Origin: PRO6 sp035565775
GTDB taxonomy: Bacteria > Pseudomonadota > Alphaproteobacteria > Rhizobiales > Xanthobacteraceae
Direction of reading: 5' to 3'
DNA length: 64,000 nucleotides
Assembly: GCA_035565775.1 (NCBI GenBank)
Contig: DATMRW010000009.1
Coordinates: 74,598-138,597, forward strand
The notes below the pieces were generated by a model. The model worked only from the letters and a program-made list of their open reading frames with translations. It was not told where the DNA came from and searched no databases. Below, piece after piece: positions 35,026-45,686 of the stretch. The position numbers were made by a program, and so were the translations under genes. How positions within the stretch are numbered: position 1 is the first letter of the stretch; each line of letters opens with the position of its first letter.

Positions 35026-35660
35026 TGCACGGTCTCCTTCGAGGGCGTGTCCTGCAGGCCCTGCCCCGACGCCACCTTGCGAACTTCCATCGTGTTGTGC
35101 TTGGAGCGCGCGTTCTGAACGCTGATGATCTGGCGGCGGACGTTCGGCTTGTGGCGGAGCGTCAGCACGATGGCGCCAATCATCGCGATCAGGAGCACCA
35201 GCCCGGCGAGCTGGAAGTAGTGGATGTAGCGCGTGTAGAGCACCATGCCGATCGCCTGGATATTCGTGATATCGGACGGCGTCGGCGAGGCAATGCTTTT
35301 CGCGACGTCCGGGCTGATCAGCCAGGTGCCGACGACGAGCAGCAATTCGGCAAGGAAGATCGCGGCAACCAGCAGACCGACCGGCAGATATTCCAGGAAG
35401 CCCGAGCGCAATTCCGCGAAGTCGACATCAAGCATCATGATGACGAACAGGAACAGCACCGCCACCGCGCCGACATAGACGACGATCAGCAGCATCGCGA
35501 GGAACTCGGCCCCGGTGAGCAGGAACAGCGCCGCCGCGTTGACGAAGGTGAGAATGAGGAACAGCACCGAGTGAATCGGATTGCGCGCCGCCACCACCAT
35601 CACGGCGGAAGCGATGCACACGCTGGCGAACAGATAAAAGAACAGCGCGGGAAGGATCAT
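35022..35660 (-). CDS. nuoJ: NADH-quinone oxidoreductase subunit J
   Basis: Membrane subunit of complex I with five helices. The 212 residues include the conserved helix-3 segment VVYVGAVAVLFLFVIMML, whose pi-bulge takes part in coupling, and a hydrophilic C-terminal tail. It begins nine bases after nuoI. Confidence 0.97.
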   Translation of the reverse strand: MILPALFFYLFASVCIASAVMVVAARNPIHSVLFLILTFVNAAALFLLTGAEFLAMLLIVVYVGAVAVLFLFVIMMLDVDFAELRSGFLEYLPVGLLVAAIFLAELLLVVGTWLISPDVAKSIASPTPSDITNIQAIGMVLYTRYIHYFQLAGLVLLIAMIGAIVLTLRHKPNVRRQIISVQNARSKHNTMEVRKVASGQGLQDTPSKETVQ

Positions 35661-35669
35661 CCCCTCACC

Positions 35670-36158
35670 TCAGCGATACGGCGCATCGAGCGCCAGGTTC
35701 TTGGCGATCTCGCGCTCCCAGCGGTCGCCATTGGCGAGCAGTCTGGCCTTGTCATAGTAGAGTTCCTCGCGCGTCTCGGTGGCGAATTCGAAATTCGGCC
35801 CCTCGACGATTGCGTCGACCGGACATGCCTCCTGGCAAAATCCGCAATAGATGCACTTCACCATGTCGATGTCGTAGCGCACGGTGCGGCGGGTGCCGTC
35901 GTTCCGGCGCGGACCTGCCTCGATGGTGATGGCCTGCGCCGGGCAGATCGCCTCGCAAAGCTTGCAGGCGATGCAGCGTTCTTCGCCGTTCGGATAACGG
36001 CGCAGTGCGTGCTCACCCCGGAAACGCGGCGAGATCGGCCCCTTCTCGAACGGATAGTTGAGGGTCGGCTTCGGGCGGAAGAAATAGCGCATGGCGAGGA
36101 CGAACGCCTCGACGAATTCCTTCAGCAGGAGCGACCGCGATGCGGCTGCGATACTCAT
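35670..36158 (-). CDS. nuoI: NADH-quinone oxidoreductase subunit I
   Basis: Carries two [4Fe-4S] clusters (N6a, N6b) that pass electrons towards cluster N2. The 162 residues show both ligand sets: Cys62, 65, 68, 72 (CIACKLCEAICP) and Cys102, 105, 108, 112 (CIYCGFCQEACP). It lies seven bases after nuoH. Confidence 0.98.
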   Translation of the reverse strand: MSIAAASRSLLLKEFVEAFVLAMRYFFRPKPTLNYPFEKGPISPRFRGEHALRRYPNGEERCIACKLCEAICPAQAITIEAGPRRNDGTRRTVRYDIDMVKCIYCGFCQEACPVDAIVEGPNFEFATETREELYYDKARLLANGDRWEREIAKNLALDAPYR

Positions 36159-36165
36159 GAAATCC

Positions 36166-37197
36166 TCATTTCGGTGCGAGCCCCGAGAAGTGAAGGACCC
36201 CGGCCACGACCACGACCATCACGAGCGAGATCGGCAGGAACACCTTCCAGCCAAGACGCATCAACTGATCGTAGCGATAACGCGGCACGATTGCCTTCGC
36301 CATTGCGAACAGGAAGAAGATGAAGAGCGCCTTCAGGGCGAACCACACGATGCCCGGCACCCAGGTGAACGGCGCGAAGGGGATCGGCGACAGCCAGCCG
36401 CCCAGGAACAGGATCGAGCCCATCGCGCACATCGTGGCGATGGCCACATATTCGCCCAGCATGAACATCATGTACGGGGTCGAGCCGTACTCGACCATGA
36501 AGCCGGCGACGAGTTCGGATTCCGCTTCCACCATGTCGAACGGCGGACGGTTGGTTTCAGCCAGCGCCGAGATGTAGAAGATCACGGCCATCGGGAACAG
36601 CGGCAGCCAGTACCAGCCGAAAATACCGTAGCTGGTGTCCTGCGCCTCGACGATCGCGGTCAGGTTCAGCGAGCCGGCACAGAGCAGCACGGTGATGATC
36701 ACGAGACCGATCGAGATCTCGTACGACACCATCTGTGCGGCCGAACGCAGCGCCGACAGGAACGGATACTTTGAGTTCGACGCCCAGCCCGCCATCAGCA
36801 CGCCGTAGATCGACAGCGACGAGATCGCGAAGATGTACAGAATGCCGACGTTGATGTCCGCGATCACCCAGTTGAGGTTGACCGGGATCACCGCCCAGGC
36901 CGCCAGCGCCAGAACGCAGGTGACGAAGGGCGCAAGCAGGAAGACGCCCTTGTTGGCGCCCGCCGGGATGATCGGCTCCTTGAGCACGAACTTCAGCAGG
37001 TCGGCGAAGGATTGCAGAAGTCCCCACGGCCCGACGACGTTGGGACCGCGGCGGATCTGCACGGCGGCCCAGATCTTGCGGTCGGCGAGCAGGATGTAGG
37101 CGATCGCGACGAGCAGCACGACGAGTAGCAGCACGCTCTGCGCGACCATCACGATCAGGGGCCAAAGATAGGCAGTCCAGAATTCGGCGAATGTCAT
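36166..37197 (-). CDS. nuoH: NADH-quinone oxidoreductase subunit H
   Basis: Membrane subunit that forms the quinone entry chamber with NuoB and NuoD. The 343 residues contain QIRRGPNVVGPWGLLQ and the charged loop DMVEAESELVAGFMVEYG (quinone site) conserved in the family. ATG at 37197 is preferred: GGAG lies eight bases upstream and MTFAEFW follows the nuoG stop by five bases; the frame to 37248 lies within nuoG. Confidence 0.97.
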   Translation of the reverse strand: MTFAEFWTAYLWPLIVMVAQSVLLLVVLLVAIAYILLADRKIWAAVQIRRGPNVVGPWGLLQSFADLLKFVLKEPIIPAGANKGVFLLAPFVTCVLALAAWAVIPVNLNWVIADINVGILYIFAISSLSIYGVLMAGWASNSKYPFLSALRSAAQMVSYEISIGLVIITVLLCAGSLNLTAIVEAQDTSYGIFGWYWLPLFPMAVIFYISALAETNRPPFDMVEAESELVAGFMVEYGSTPYMMFMLGEYVAIATMCAMGSILFLGGWLSPIPFAPFTWVPGIVWFALKALFIFFLFAMAKAIVPRYRYDQLMRLGWKVFLPISLVMVVVVAGVLHFSGLAPK

Positions 37198-37202
37198 GTC
37201 GG

Positions 37203-39251
37203 TTACTCCGCCGCTTCCAGCGCACGCCCGGCGGCGAGCCGCGAGCATTCAGCCATCACGGCCGAGGCACGCGCGATCGGGTTGGTGAGATAATAATCGG
37301 CAAACGCCGGCTTGAACGCCGTTTTCTCGACCGATCCGCCACGCTTGGCCAGCGCGGCGACAGCGGCGGCATCGGCCGGCGCGATCTGGTCGATCCGCAT
37401 CAGATGCGGCACGTCCTTGAACATCGCCTGACGAAGCTGGTTGAGCGAGTCGTAAGGCAGCTTGTGGCCGATCACGTCGGACAGCGCGCGCAAAATCGCC
37501 CAGTCCTCGCGGGCCTCGCCCGGCGGGAAACCGGCGCGGCTGCCTAGCTGCACACGGCCTTCGAGATTGACATAGAGGCCCGACTTCTCGGTGTAGGCCG
37601 CCCCCGGCAGGATCACGTCGGCGCGATGCGCCCCGCGGTCGCCATGGGTGCCGATATAGACGACGAACGCGCCATCGGCGACTTCGACCTCATCGGCGCC
37701 GAGCAGGAACAGCACGTCGGCGCCGGTGACGGCGCCCTCGCCGCGATAGCCGAGATCAAGTGCGCCGACCCGCGACGCAGTGTCGTGGATGACGCCGAAG
37801 CCGTTCCAGCCGTCCTTGACCACACCGAGGCTCTGCGCGAGTTGCGCCGCCTGCGAGAGCAGCGCCGCGCCATCGCTGCGCGAAGTCGCCGCCGCGCCGA
37901 CGAGAACGATCGGATGGCTTGCGCCCTTCAGCACCTCCGCGAAGGAATGCTTGCCGGCGGCGAGATCGCCCAGCGTCTCCGGGCCCGCGCCGAGATACTC
38001 GTACTTGTAGGTCAGGTCGACCTTCTCACCGATCACGCCGACCTTGAGCTGACCGCTGCGCCAACGCTTGCGGATGCGGGCGTTGAGCAAGGTCGCCTCG
38101 AGGCGCGGATTGGAGCCGACGATCAGAATGGCGTCCGCCTGCTCGATGCCGGCGATGGTCGGGTTGAACACATAGGAGGCGCGGCCGAGCTTGGCGTCGA
38201 ACGCCGCCCCGCCCTGCACCGCGAGATTGGATGAACCCATCCGCGCAAGCAGATCCTTGAGCGCGAACATTTCCTCGACGGAAGCAAGATCACCGGCAAC
38301 CGCGCCGACGCGCTTGCCTTCGACCCGAGCCAGATGCGCCTTGATGGCGCCGAACGCCTCCGGCCACGAAGCCGGACGCAGCTTGCCGTTCTCGCGAATG
38401 TAAGGACGGTCGAGCCGCTGGGTGCGCAGGCCATCGACGATGTGGCGGGTCTTGTCCGAAATCCACTCTTCGTTGATATCCTCGTTGACGCGCGGCAGGA
38501 TGCGCATGACCTCGCGGCCACGGGTATCGACGCGGATCGCCGAGCCGACGCCGTCCATCACATCGATCGACTGGGTCTTGCCGAGCTCCCACGGCCGCGC
38601 CGCAAAGGCGTAAGGCTTGGAGGTCAGCGCGCCGACCGGGCAGATGTCGACGAGGTTGCCCTGCATCTCGGAGGTCAGCGCACTCTCGAGATAGGTGGTG
38701 ATCTCCATATCCTCGCCGCGGCCGGTGGCGCCCATCTCGGGCAGCCCGCAGACTTCGGCGGCGAAACGGACGCAGCGCGTGCACTGGATGCAGCGGGTCA
38801 TGATCGTCTTGACCAGCGCGCCGAGATACTTGTCCTCGACCGCACGCTTATTCTCGGCGAAACGGCTGGTATCGACGCCGTAACCCATCGCCTGATCCTG
38901 CAGATCGCACTCGCCGCCCTGATCGCAGATCGGGCAATCGAGCGGATGGTTGATCAGCAGAAACTCCATCACGCCTTCGCGCGCCTTCTTGACGACAGGC
39001 GAGCGGGTCGAGACTTCCGGCAGTTCGCCGTTCGGCCCCGGGCGGCAGTCGCGCACGTTCCAGGCGCAGCTTGCCACCGGCTTCGGCGAGCCCTTCAGTT
39101 CGACAAGGCACATCCGGCAGTTGCCCGCGATCGACAGGCGTTCGTGATAGCAGAAGCGCGGAATTTCGGCACCAGCCGCTTCGCAGGCCTGCAGCAGAGT
39201 GAAATCTGCCGGAACCTCGATTTCCTTGCCGTCGACAATCAGTTTGGTCAT
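37203..39251 (-). CDS. nuoG: NADH-quinone oxidoreductase subunit G
   Basis: Largest subunit of the peripheral arm; carries one [2Fe-2S] and [4Fe-4S] clusters between NuoF and NuoI. The 682 residues start with a ferredoxin-like domain (PRFCYHERLSIAGNCRMC), then the His-Cys3 cluster region CPICDQGGECDLQD, a 4Fe-4S pair (CIQCTRCVRF), and a molybdopterin-oxidoreductase-like body that has no cofactor. Length fits the mitochondrial-type (75 kDa) subunit. Gap of 41 bases after nuoF. Confidence 0.97.
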   Translation of the reverse strand: MTKLIVDGKEIEVPADFTLLQACEAAGAEIPRFCYHERLSIAGNCRMCLVELKGSPKPVASCAWNVRDCRPGPNGELPEVSTRSPVVKKAREGVMEFLLINHPLDCPICDQGGECDLQDQAMGYGVDTSRFAENKRAVEDKYLGALVKTIMTRCIQCTRCVRFAAEVCGLPEMGATGRGEDMEITTYLESALTSEMQGNLVDICPVGALTSKPYAFAARPWELGKTQSIDVMDGVGSAIRVDTRGREVMRILPRVNEDINEEWISDKTRHIVDGLRTQRLDRPYIRENGKLRPASWPEAFGAIKAHLARVEGKRVGAVAGDLASVEEMFALKDLLARMGSSNLAVQGGAAFDAKLGRASYVFNPTIAGIEQADAILIVGSNPRLEATLLNARIRKRWRSGQLKVGVIGEKVDLTYKYEYLGAGPETLGDLAAGKHSFAEVLKGASHPIVLVGAAATSRSDGAALLSQAAQLAQSLGVVKDGWNGFGVIHDTASRVGALDLGYRGEGAVTGADVLFLLGADEVEVADGAFVVYIGTHGDRGAHRADVILPGAAYTEKSGLYVNLEGRVQLGSRAGFPPGEAREDWAILRALSDVIGHKLPYDSLNQLRQAMFKDVPHLMRIDQIAPADAAAVAALAKRGGSVEKTAFKPAFADYYLTNPIARASAVMAECSRLAAGRALEAAE

Positions 39252-39292
39252 GACGTCAAAACTTTCTCAACCGGGCAACCATGCGGCATCGT

Positions 39293-40614
<1,322 letters not shown>

Positions 40615-40615
<1 letters not shown>

Positions 40616-41298
40616 CACAGATTGCCCTTCTTGGTCGCGTCCGCGGCTGCCGGCGCGGCCTCTCCGGCTGCGCCTGCTTCGGCCCCGCCGCAATATGCTT
40701 TCAGTGTCGTCGGTCCGCCCAGCGGCGCCGAGAAGTGGCGGCCATTCTGCGGGCCGGCCTTCGGCGGGTTGCCGCTGGCAAAGCCGTCGATCAGCTTCTC
40801 AAAGGTCTCGACGGTGAGGTCCTCGTAGGTGTCCTTCCAGACCATCGCCATCGGGGCGTTGACGCACGCGCCCTGGCACTCGACCTCTTCCCAGCTGAAG
40901 TCACCGTCCTCGGACAGGTGCAGCGGCTCCGGATGGATGCGCCGCTTGCAGACATCGATCAGGTCCGCAGCGCCGCGCAGCAGGCACGGCGTCGTGCCGC
41001 AAACCTGAACGTGAGCCTTCTTGCCGACCGGCTGAAGCTGGAACTGGGTGTAGAAGGTCGCGACTTCCAGCGCGCGGATGTAGGGCATGCCCAGCATGTC
41101 CGCGATGTAGCGGATCGCCGCCTCGGTGAGCCAGCCGCCCTGCTGCTCCTGCGCCCGCCACATCACCGGAATGACGGCCGAAGCCTGCCGGCCTGCCGGA
41201 TAGCGGTCGATTACCATCTTTGCCCAGGCGAGATTTTCCTCGGTGAAGGCAAAGCTCGCGGGCTGAAGTTCTTTCGGTGCCAAACGGCGAACGGCCAT
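40615..41298 (-). CDS. nuoE: NADH-quinone oxidoreductase subunit E
   Basis: Thioredoxin-like [2Fe-2S] subunit (N1a) next to NuoF. The four ligands are Cys100, Cys105, Cys141 and Cys145 (CGTTPC and CQGAC). At 227 residues it has a C-terminal extension of about 50 residues after the cluster domain, rich in Ala and ending in Lys/Gly, as seen in other alphaproteobacterial NuoE. It follows the FkbM gene by 14 bases. Confidence 0.97.
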
Positions 41299-41312
41299 GG
41301 TCTCTCAATCTC

Positions 41313-42281
41313 TCATTGCAGGCGGCTTGATGCGGATGCATTCAGGCTGTCGATCCGCTTCAGCCAGAACTCACTCGCGGTCGCGAACACGTTGTAGCCC
41401 ACGCGGGGCGATGTCTTGATGCGGGTCAGCGGCGAAGTATCCTTCAGCCGTTCAAACCGTGCGGTAGCCGGATCGTAGACAATCAGTTCGAGCGGCGTTT
41501 CGTCGAGAATATAGCGCGAAACCGCGTGCGTCGGGTCATTGCCATGCTCTTCGCACATGATGACGGAATCGCCCGCGAGCAGCCGGCGTCCCCCCTTGAT
41601 CGCCTCGATCTCAACGCCCTCGACATCGAGTTTGATCAGGAACTTACCGTTGGCGTCGACCACGCCGTCGTCGATCAGGTTGTCGAGCGCGATCACGGGC
41701 ACGACCTCGCCATCGTCGCCGCCGGGCGCACCGGCGATGCTGAACGCCTCGTGCTTGACGCCCGAAAGGCGTGCGGTGCCGCGGGCCGCACCGATGGCGC
41801 ACTGCATCGTTTCGAAACGGTTGCCATTGACGCGGGCATTGGTCGCCAGCACACTGAAATTCCGCGACGACGGCTCGATCGCGATCGAGCGATGACGGCC
41901 GAACAGTGCGCTCGACACCAGGACCGACCAGTAGCCGTAGTTCGCGCCGCAATCGAGCAGCGTGTAGTCGACGTCGTTCGAGCCGAGGAACAACAGCTCG
42001 AGCTCGATCTCGTAGGAATAGGACAGGTTGAGCAGCTTGCTCCAGTAGCCGTCGCCGTAGGGGAACGTAAACGTCGCATCGTCGTTGAGAACGACGGCAA
42101 TGTCACGCTTCGGCAGCGCGCGGCGCAGGAGATTGGCGCAGAAGTTGTAGCCGCTGTGATGGAAGTGCGACGACACCTTCGAGCCGGTCGACAGCATCAG
42201 CGCGGCCAAACGCTCCCATGCGTTCGTTCCCTCAAGAACGCCCGTCGTCCGGTTGAAACGGATGGGAGCTGGCGAGATCAA
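41313..42281 (-). CDS. FkbM-family methyltransferase inside the nuo operon
   Basis: A 322-residue protein with a class I SAM-dependent methyltransferase domain of the FkbM type: motif I LLDCGANYGYWS (residues 108-119), the following acidic loop IAIEPSSRNFSVL, and the strand-4 region FLIKLDVEGVEIEAIKGG. It has no signal peptide. Its ATG overlaps the nuoD stop by four bases and it ends 14 bases before nuoE, so it must be co-expressed with complex I. FkbM enzymes usually methylate sugars or small molecules; whether this one serves complex I or simply shares the transcript is unknown. Confidence 0.88.
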   Translation of the reverse strand: MISPAPIRFNRTTGVLEGTNAWERLAALMLSTGSKVSSHFHHSGYNFCANLLRRALPKRDIAVVLNDDATFTFPYGDGYWSKLLNLSYSYEIELELLFLGSNDVDYTLLDCGANYGYWSVLVSSALFGRHRSIAIEPSSRNFSVLATNARVNGNRFETMQCAIGAARGTARLSGVKHEAFSIAGAPGGDDGEVVPVIALDNLIDDGVVDANGKFLIKLDVEGVEIEAIKGGRRLLAGDSVIMCEEHGNDPTHAVSRYILDETPLELIVYDPATARFERLKDTSPLTRIKTSPRVGYNVFATASEFWLKRIDSLNASASSRLQ

Positions 42282-43471
42282 CGGTCAACCTCTCCGAACA
42301 CGATGTCGAGCGAGCCGAGGATGGCGGAGACGTCGGCGAGCAGGTGCCCGCGGCACATGTAGTCCATGGCCTGAAGGTGGGCGAAGCCCGGCGCGCGGAT
42401 CTTGCACTTATAGGGCTTGTTGCTGCCGTCGGCGACGAGATAAACGCCGAACTCGCCCTTCGGCGCCTCGACGGCGGCGTAGATTTCGCCGGCCGGCACG
42501 TGGACACCCTCGGTGTAGAGCTTGAAGTGATGGATCAGGGCTTCCATCGAACGCTTCATCTCGCCGCGGCGCGGCGGAGCGATCTTGTTGTCCTCGATCA
42601 TCACCGGGCCCTGCCCGTCAGCGACGCGCAGCTTCTCGATGCACTGCTTGATGATGCGGACCGACTGCCTCATCTCTTCCATGCGGATGCAGTAGCGGTC
42701 GTAGTTGTCGCAGTTCTTGCCGATCGGAATGTCGAAATCCATCTCGGCATAGCACTCGTAGGGCTGCGCCTTGCGCAGGTCCCACGCCGCGCCCGAGCCG
42801 CGCACCATGACGCCCGAGAAGCCCCAGGCCCAGGCGTCTTCCAGCGAAATGACGCCGATATCAACGTTACGCTGCTTGAAGATGCGGTTTTCGGTCAAAA
42901 GGGTTTCGAGATCGTCGACCACCTGCAGGAACGGATCGCACCAGTTCCAGATGTCCTCGATCAGCTGCGGCGGCAGATCCTGATGAACGCCGCCGATGCG
43001 GAAGTAAGCGGCGTGCATGCGCGAGCCGGAGGCGCGCTCGTAGAAGACCATCAGCTTTTCGCGCTCTTCAAAGCCCCACAGCGGCGGGGTCAGCGCGCCG
43101 ACGTCCATCGCCTGCGTGGTGACGTTGAGGATGTGCGACAGGATGCGGCCGATCTCGCTGTAGAGAACGCGGATCAACTGCGCGCGGCGCGGCACGGTGA
43201 TGCCGAGCAGCTTTTCCGCCGCGAGGCAGAAGGCATGCTCCTGATTCATCGGCGCGACATAGTCGAGCCGGTCGAAATACGGGATCGCCTGCAGATAGGT
43301 CTTGTGCTCGATCAGCTTTTCGGTGCCGCGGTGCAGAAGGCCAATATGCGGATCGACACGCTCGACCACCTCGCCATCCAGCTCCAGCACCAGACGCAGC
43401 ACGCCGTGCGCCGCCGGATGCTGCGGACCAAAGTTGATGGTGAAATTGCGGAGATTCTGCTCGGTCATCAA
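42278..43471 (-). CDS. nuoD: NADH-quinone oxidoreductase subunit D
   Basis: The 49-kDa-type subunit that shapes the quinone site next to cluster N2. The 397-residue protein begins FTINFGPQHPAAHGVLRL, contains HRGTEKLIEHKTYLQAIPYFDRLDY and ends with the conserved GSLDIVFGEVDR. NuoC and NuoD are separate, unlike the E. coli fusion. It overlaps nuoC by four bases. Confidence 0.98.
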   Translation of the reverse strand: MMTEQNLRNFTINFGPQHPAAHGVLRLVLELDGEVVERVDPHIGLLHRGTEKLIEHKTYLQAIPYFDRLDYVAPMNQEHAFCLAAEKLLGITVPRRAQLIRVLYSEIGRILSHILNVTTQAMDVGALTPPLWGFEEREKLMVFYERASGSRMHAAYFRIGGVHQDLPPQLIEDIWNWCDPFLQVVDDLETLLTENRIFKQRNVDIGVISLEDAWAWGFSGVMVRGSGAAWDLRKAQPYECYAEMDFDIPIGKNCDNYDRYCIRMEEMRQSVRIIKQCIEKLRVADGQGPVMIEDNKIAPPRRGEMKRSMEALIHHFKLYTEGVHVPAGEIYAAVEAPKGEFGVYLVADGSNKPYKCKIRAPGFAHLQAMDYMCRGHLLADVSAILGSLDIVFGEVDR

Positions 43472-44118
43472 GCGCCTGCCTTGCCAACGTTGGCCTTGCC
43501 TTCGTCGGCCTTGCCGCCGCTCGCCTTCTCATCGCCCGGAAGCGGATAATCCGCGCCTTCCCACGGCGAGAGGAAGTCGAACTGACGGAATTCCTGATTG
43601 AGACGCACCGGCTCGTAGAGCACGCGCTTCTCTTCGTCGTCGTAACGGACCTCGACGAAGCCGGTGAGCGGGAAATCCTTGCGCAGCGGATGGCCGTCGA
43701 AACCGTAGTCCGTCAGCAGCCGGCGCATGTCGGGGTGGCCCGTGAAGATCACGCCGTAAAGGTCATAGGCCTCGCGCTCGAACCAGTCCGCGCCCGGAAA
43801 CTCGGCGATGATCGACGGCACCTGCGTAGTCTCGCCGGCCATGGCGCGCACACGGACGCGCACATTCTTGGTCGGGGACAGGAAGTGGTAGACGACATCG
43901 AAGCGCAGCTCGCGGCCCGGATAGTCCACCGCCGTCACGTCGGTGATGTTGACGAAGCGGCAGCGCGGATCATCGCGCAGGAAGCGCACGACCTCGACGA
44001 TGCGCGCAGCCTCCACCGAGATGGTGAGCTGATTGAAGGCCACCGCATGGGCGGTCGCAGCGCCTGGAAGCGCTTCGACTATCATTCGGCCAAGAGCGTC
44101 GAGCTTGGTATCGTCCAT
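43468..44118 (-). CDS. nuoC: NADH-quinone oxidoreductase subunit C
   Basis: The 30-kDa-type subunit of the connecting module. Its 216 residues have the signature ERE[AS]YDLYGVIFTGHPDMRRLLTDYGF (seen as EREAYDLYGV, then FTGHPDMRR) and a Lys/Ala-rich tail of about 30 residues with repeated KADEGKANVGKAG. It is 136 bases downstream of nuoB. Confidence 0.97.
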   Translation of the reverse strand: MDDTKLDALGRMIVEALPGAATAHAVAFNQLTISVEAARIVEVVRFLRDDPRCRFVNITDVTAVDYPGRELRFDVVYHFLSPTKNVRVRVRAMAGETTQVPSIIAEFPGADWFEREAYDLYGVIFTGHPDMRRLLTDYGFDGHPLRKDFPLTGFVEVRYDDEEKRVLYEPVRLNQEFRQFDFLSPWEGADYPLPGDEKASGGKADEGKANVGKAGA

Positions 44119-44225
44119 GCGAGAGCCTTCGCGTTCCGTTATTCCGCCTTACTGCCGGCGGACACTGGTCTGGAGCGATTCCGGCCCAGCCGAAAACGCT
44201 CAGTTCCACAACTGCTTCATTGGCA

Positions 44226-44246
44226 GCGAAGCGGTCCCCGCTTCGC
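44226..44246 (-). other. Intra-operon hairpin between nuoB and nuoC
   Basis: GCGAAGCGG and CCGCTTCGC form a perfect 9-bp stem with a 3-base loop just after the nuoB stop, in the 136-base nuoB-nuoC gap. There is no T-run; it may protect the nuoAB part of the mRNA or mark an RNase site. Confidence 0.5.
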
Positions 44247-44254
44247 CCATGTGT

Positions 44255-44854
44255 TTAACGTTCGATCGTGCCCGTCCGGCGGATCTTCTTCTGCAACAGC
44301 ATCACGCCGTAAAGCAGGGCTTCCGCCGTCGGCGGGCATCCCGGCACGTAGATGTCGACCGGAACGACACGATCACAGCCCCGCACCACCGAATACGAAT
44401 AGTGGTAGTACCCGCCGCCGTTGGCGCAGGACCCCATCGAGATCACATAACGCGGCTCCGGCATCTGGTCATAGACCTTGCGGAGCGCCGGCGCCATCTT
44501 GTTGGTCAGCGTGCCGGCGACGATCATCACGTCCGACTGGCGCGGGCTGGCGCGCGGAGCAAAGCCGAACCGCTCGACGTCGTAGCGCGGCATCGAGAGC
44601 TGCATCATCTCGACGGCGCAGCACGCAAGGCCGAATGTCATCCACATCAGCGAGCCGGTGCGCGCCCAGGTGATCAGCTCATCGGTCGCGGTGACGAAAA
44701 AGCCCTTGTCGGCCAATTCGTTGTTCACCTCGAGGAAAAACCGGTCATCGGCGCCGACAGGCTTGCCGGTGCGAGGATCAAGAATTCCGGTAGCGGCCGG
44801 CGCAACCTGGGGCGCGAGAAGGCCCGTGCCCGACGGAGCCTGTGTCAATCCCAT
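44255..44854 (-). CDS. nuoB: NADH-quinone oxidoreductase subunit B
   Basis: Carries cluster N2, the last iron-sulfur centre before quinone. The 199 residues show the tandem-Cys motif FGLACCAVEMM, SMGSCANGGGYYHYSYSVVRGC and VPGCPPTAEALLYG, giving all four ligands. ATG at 44854 overlaps the nuoA end by 10 bases and has AAGG nine bases upstream; the frame also reaches 44875. The first 30 residues form a variable N-terminus. Confidence 0.97.
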   Translation of the reverse strand: MGLTQAPSGTGLLAPQVAPAATGILDPRTGKPVGADDRFFLEVNNELADKGFFVTATDELITWARTGSLMWMTFGLACCAVEMMQLSMPRYDVERFGFAPRASPRQSDVMIVAGTLTNKMAPALRKVYDQMPEPRYVISMGSCANGGGYYHYSYSVVRGCDRVVPVDIYVPGCPPTAEALLYGVMLLQKKIRRTGTIER

Positions 44855-45210
44855 TCCAAGGCGCCTTTCTTCCACTCATAGGCGAAGCCGACGGTCAGCA
44901 CGCCCAAAAACACCATCATCGACCAGAACCCGGCATCGCCGAGATTTCCGAACGTCACCGCCCACGGAAACAGGAAGGCCACTTCGAGATCAAAAATGAT
45001 GAACAGGATCGCGACGAGATAGAACCGCACGTCGAATTTCATGCGCGCATCGTCGAACGCGTTGAATCCGCATTCATATGCGGAGAGCTTTTCCGGGTCG
45101 GGCTGCTGATAGGCGACAACGAAGGGCGCGACCAGAAGGGCAATACCAATGACGGCGGCGATGCCGATAAAGATCGCGATAGGAAGATAATCGCCTAAAA
45201 TGCTGTTCAC
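44845..45210 (-). CDS. nuoA: NADH-quinone oxidoreductase subunit A
   Basis: Small three-helix membrane subunit and first gene of the operon. Its 121 residues contain KLSAYECGFNAFDDARMKFDVRFYLVAILFIIFDLEVAF, in which the Cys-containing loop ECGF near the quinone site is conserved. The start is GTG at 45210 with GGAG seven bases upstream. Confidence 0.97.
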   Translation of the reverse strand: MNSILGDYLPIAIFIGIAAVIGIALLVAPFVVAYQQPDPEKLSAYECGFNAFDDARMKFDVRFYLVAILFIIFDLEVAFLFPWAVTFGNLGDAGFWSMMVFLGVLTVGFAYEWKKGALEWD

Positions 45211-45686
45211 CGACGATCTCCGTGGCTGCGGCTGTGGACCGCAGATTCGGTAAGTTTGGAATTGTTCTGACGCTTAGCGCAGCGCAACAGAGGTGGCAAG
45301 ACAACCTAATGCGATCATGGGCAACTTTGGCCGTCAGCGGCCTCTCAATACGCCCTCTTCACCCGATTTCCGGGTGAAACGCCGCCATTCAACAACACGC
45401 CTGTGGATGCTTGGTTCATCTCTTCATCCCGGCAATGCCACAGCCTTCCGACGCAGCCCCGCATAATGCGGGCTCTGCGCGCTGCAATGGGCGCCAGCCC
45501 CCTCCCCAACCGCGCGGAACCGCCCCAGCCAGGGTTTACGAAGCCGCTTGAGCGGGGCCGGGCGACGAGCACTCTTTAGAACTCACATCTAACCATCGGC
45601 AATCATTACCAAAATGTAAGGGCGACGTTCAGAATGCGTTCAGGAACCGACTCCTAGGTTGGACGCATCAACTTAGGAGAACAACC
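45211..45686. other. nuoA / RcnB-like divergent intergenic region (476 bases)
   Basis: Holds the promoter regions of the nuo operon (minus) and the RcnB-like gene (plus). I see a small hairpin at 45359-45377 (TCACCCG/CGGGTGA) and a single GTTC-N7-GTTC at 45627-45641, but no convincing nuo promoter. No gene is supported; the one short frame (45345-45572, minus) has no ribosome site. Confidence 0.5.
45627..45641 (+). promoter_or_regulatory. Isolated LexA-type box
   Basis: GTTC, seven bases, GTTC occurs 45 bases upstream of the RcnB-like start. A match of this length is expected about once or twice by chance in 64 kb, so this single box is weak evidence. Confidence 0.25.
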
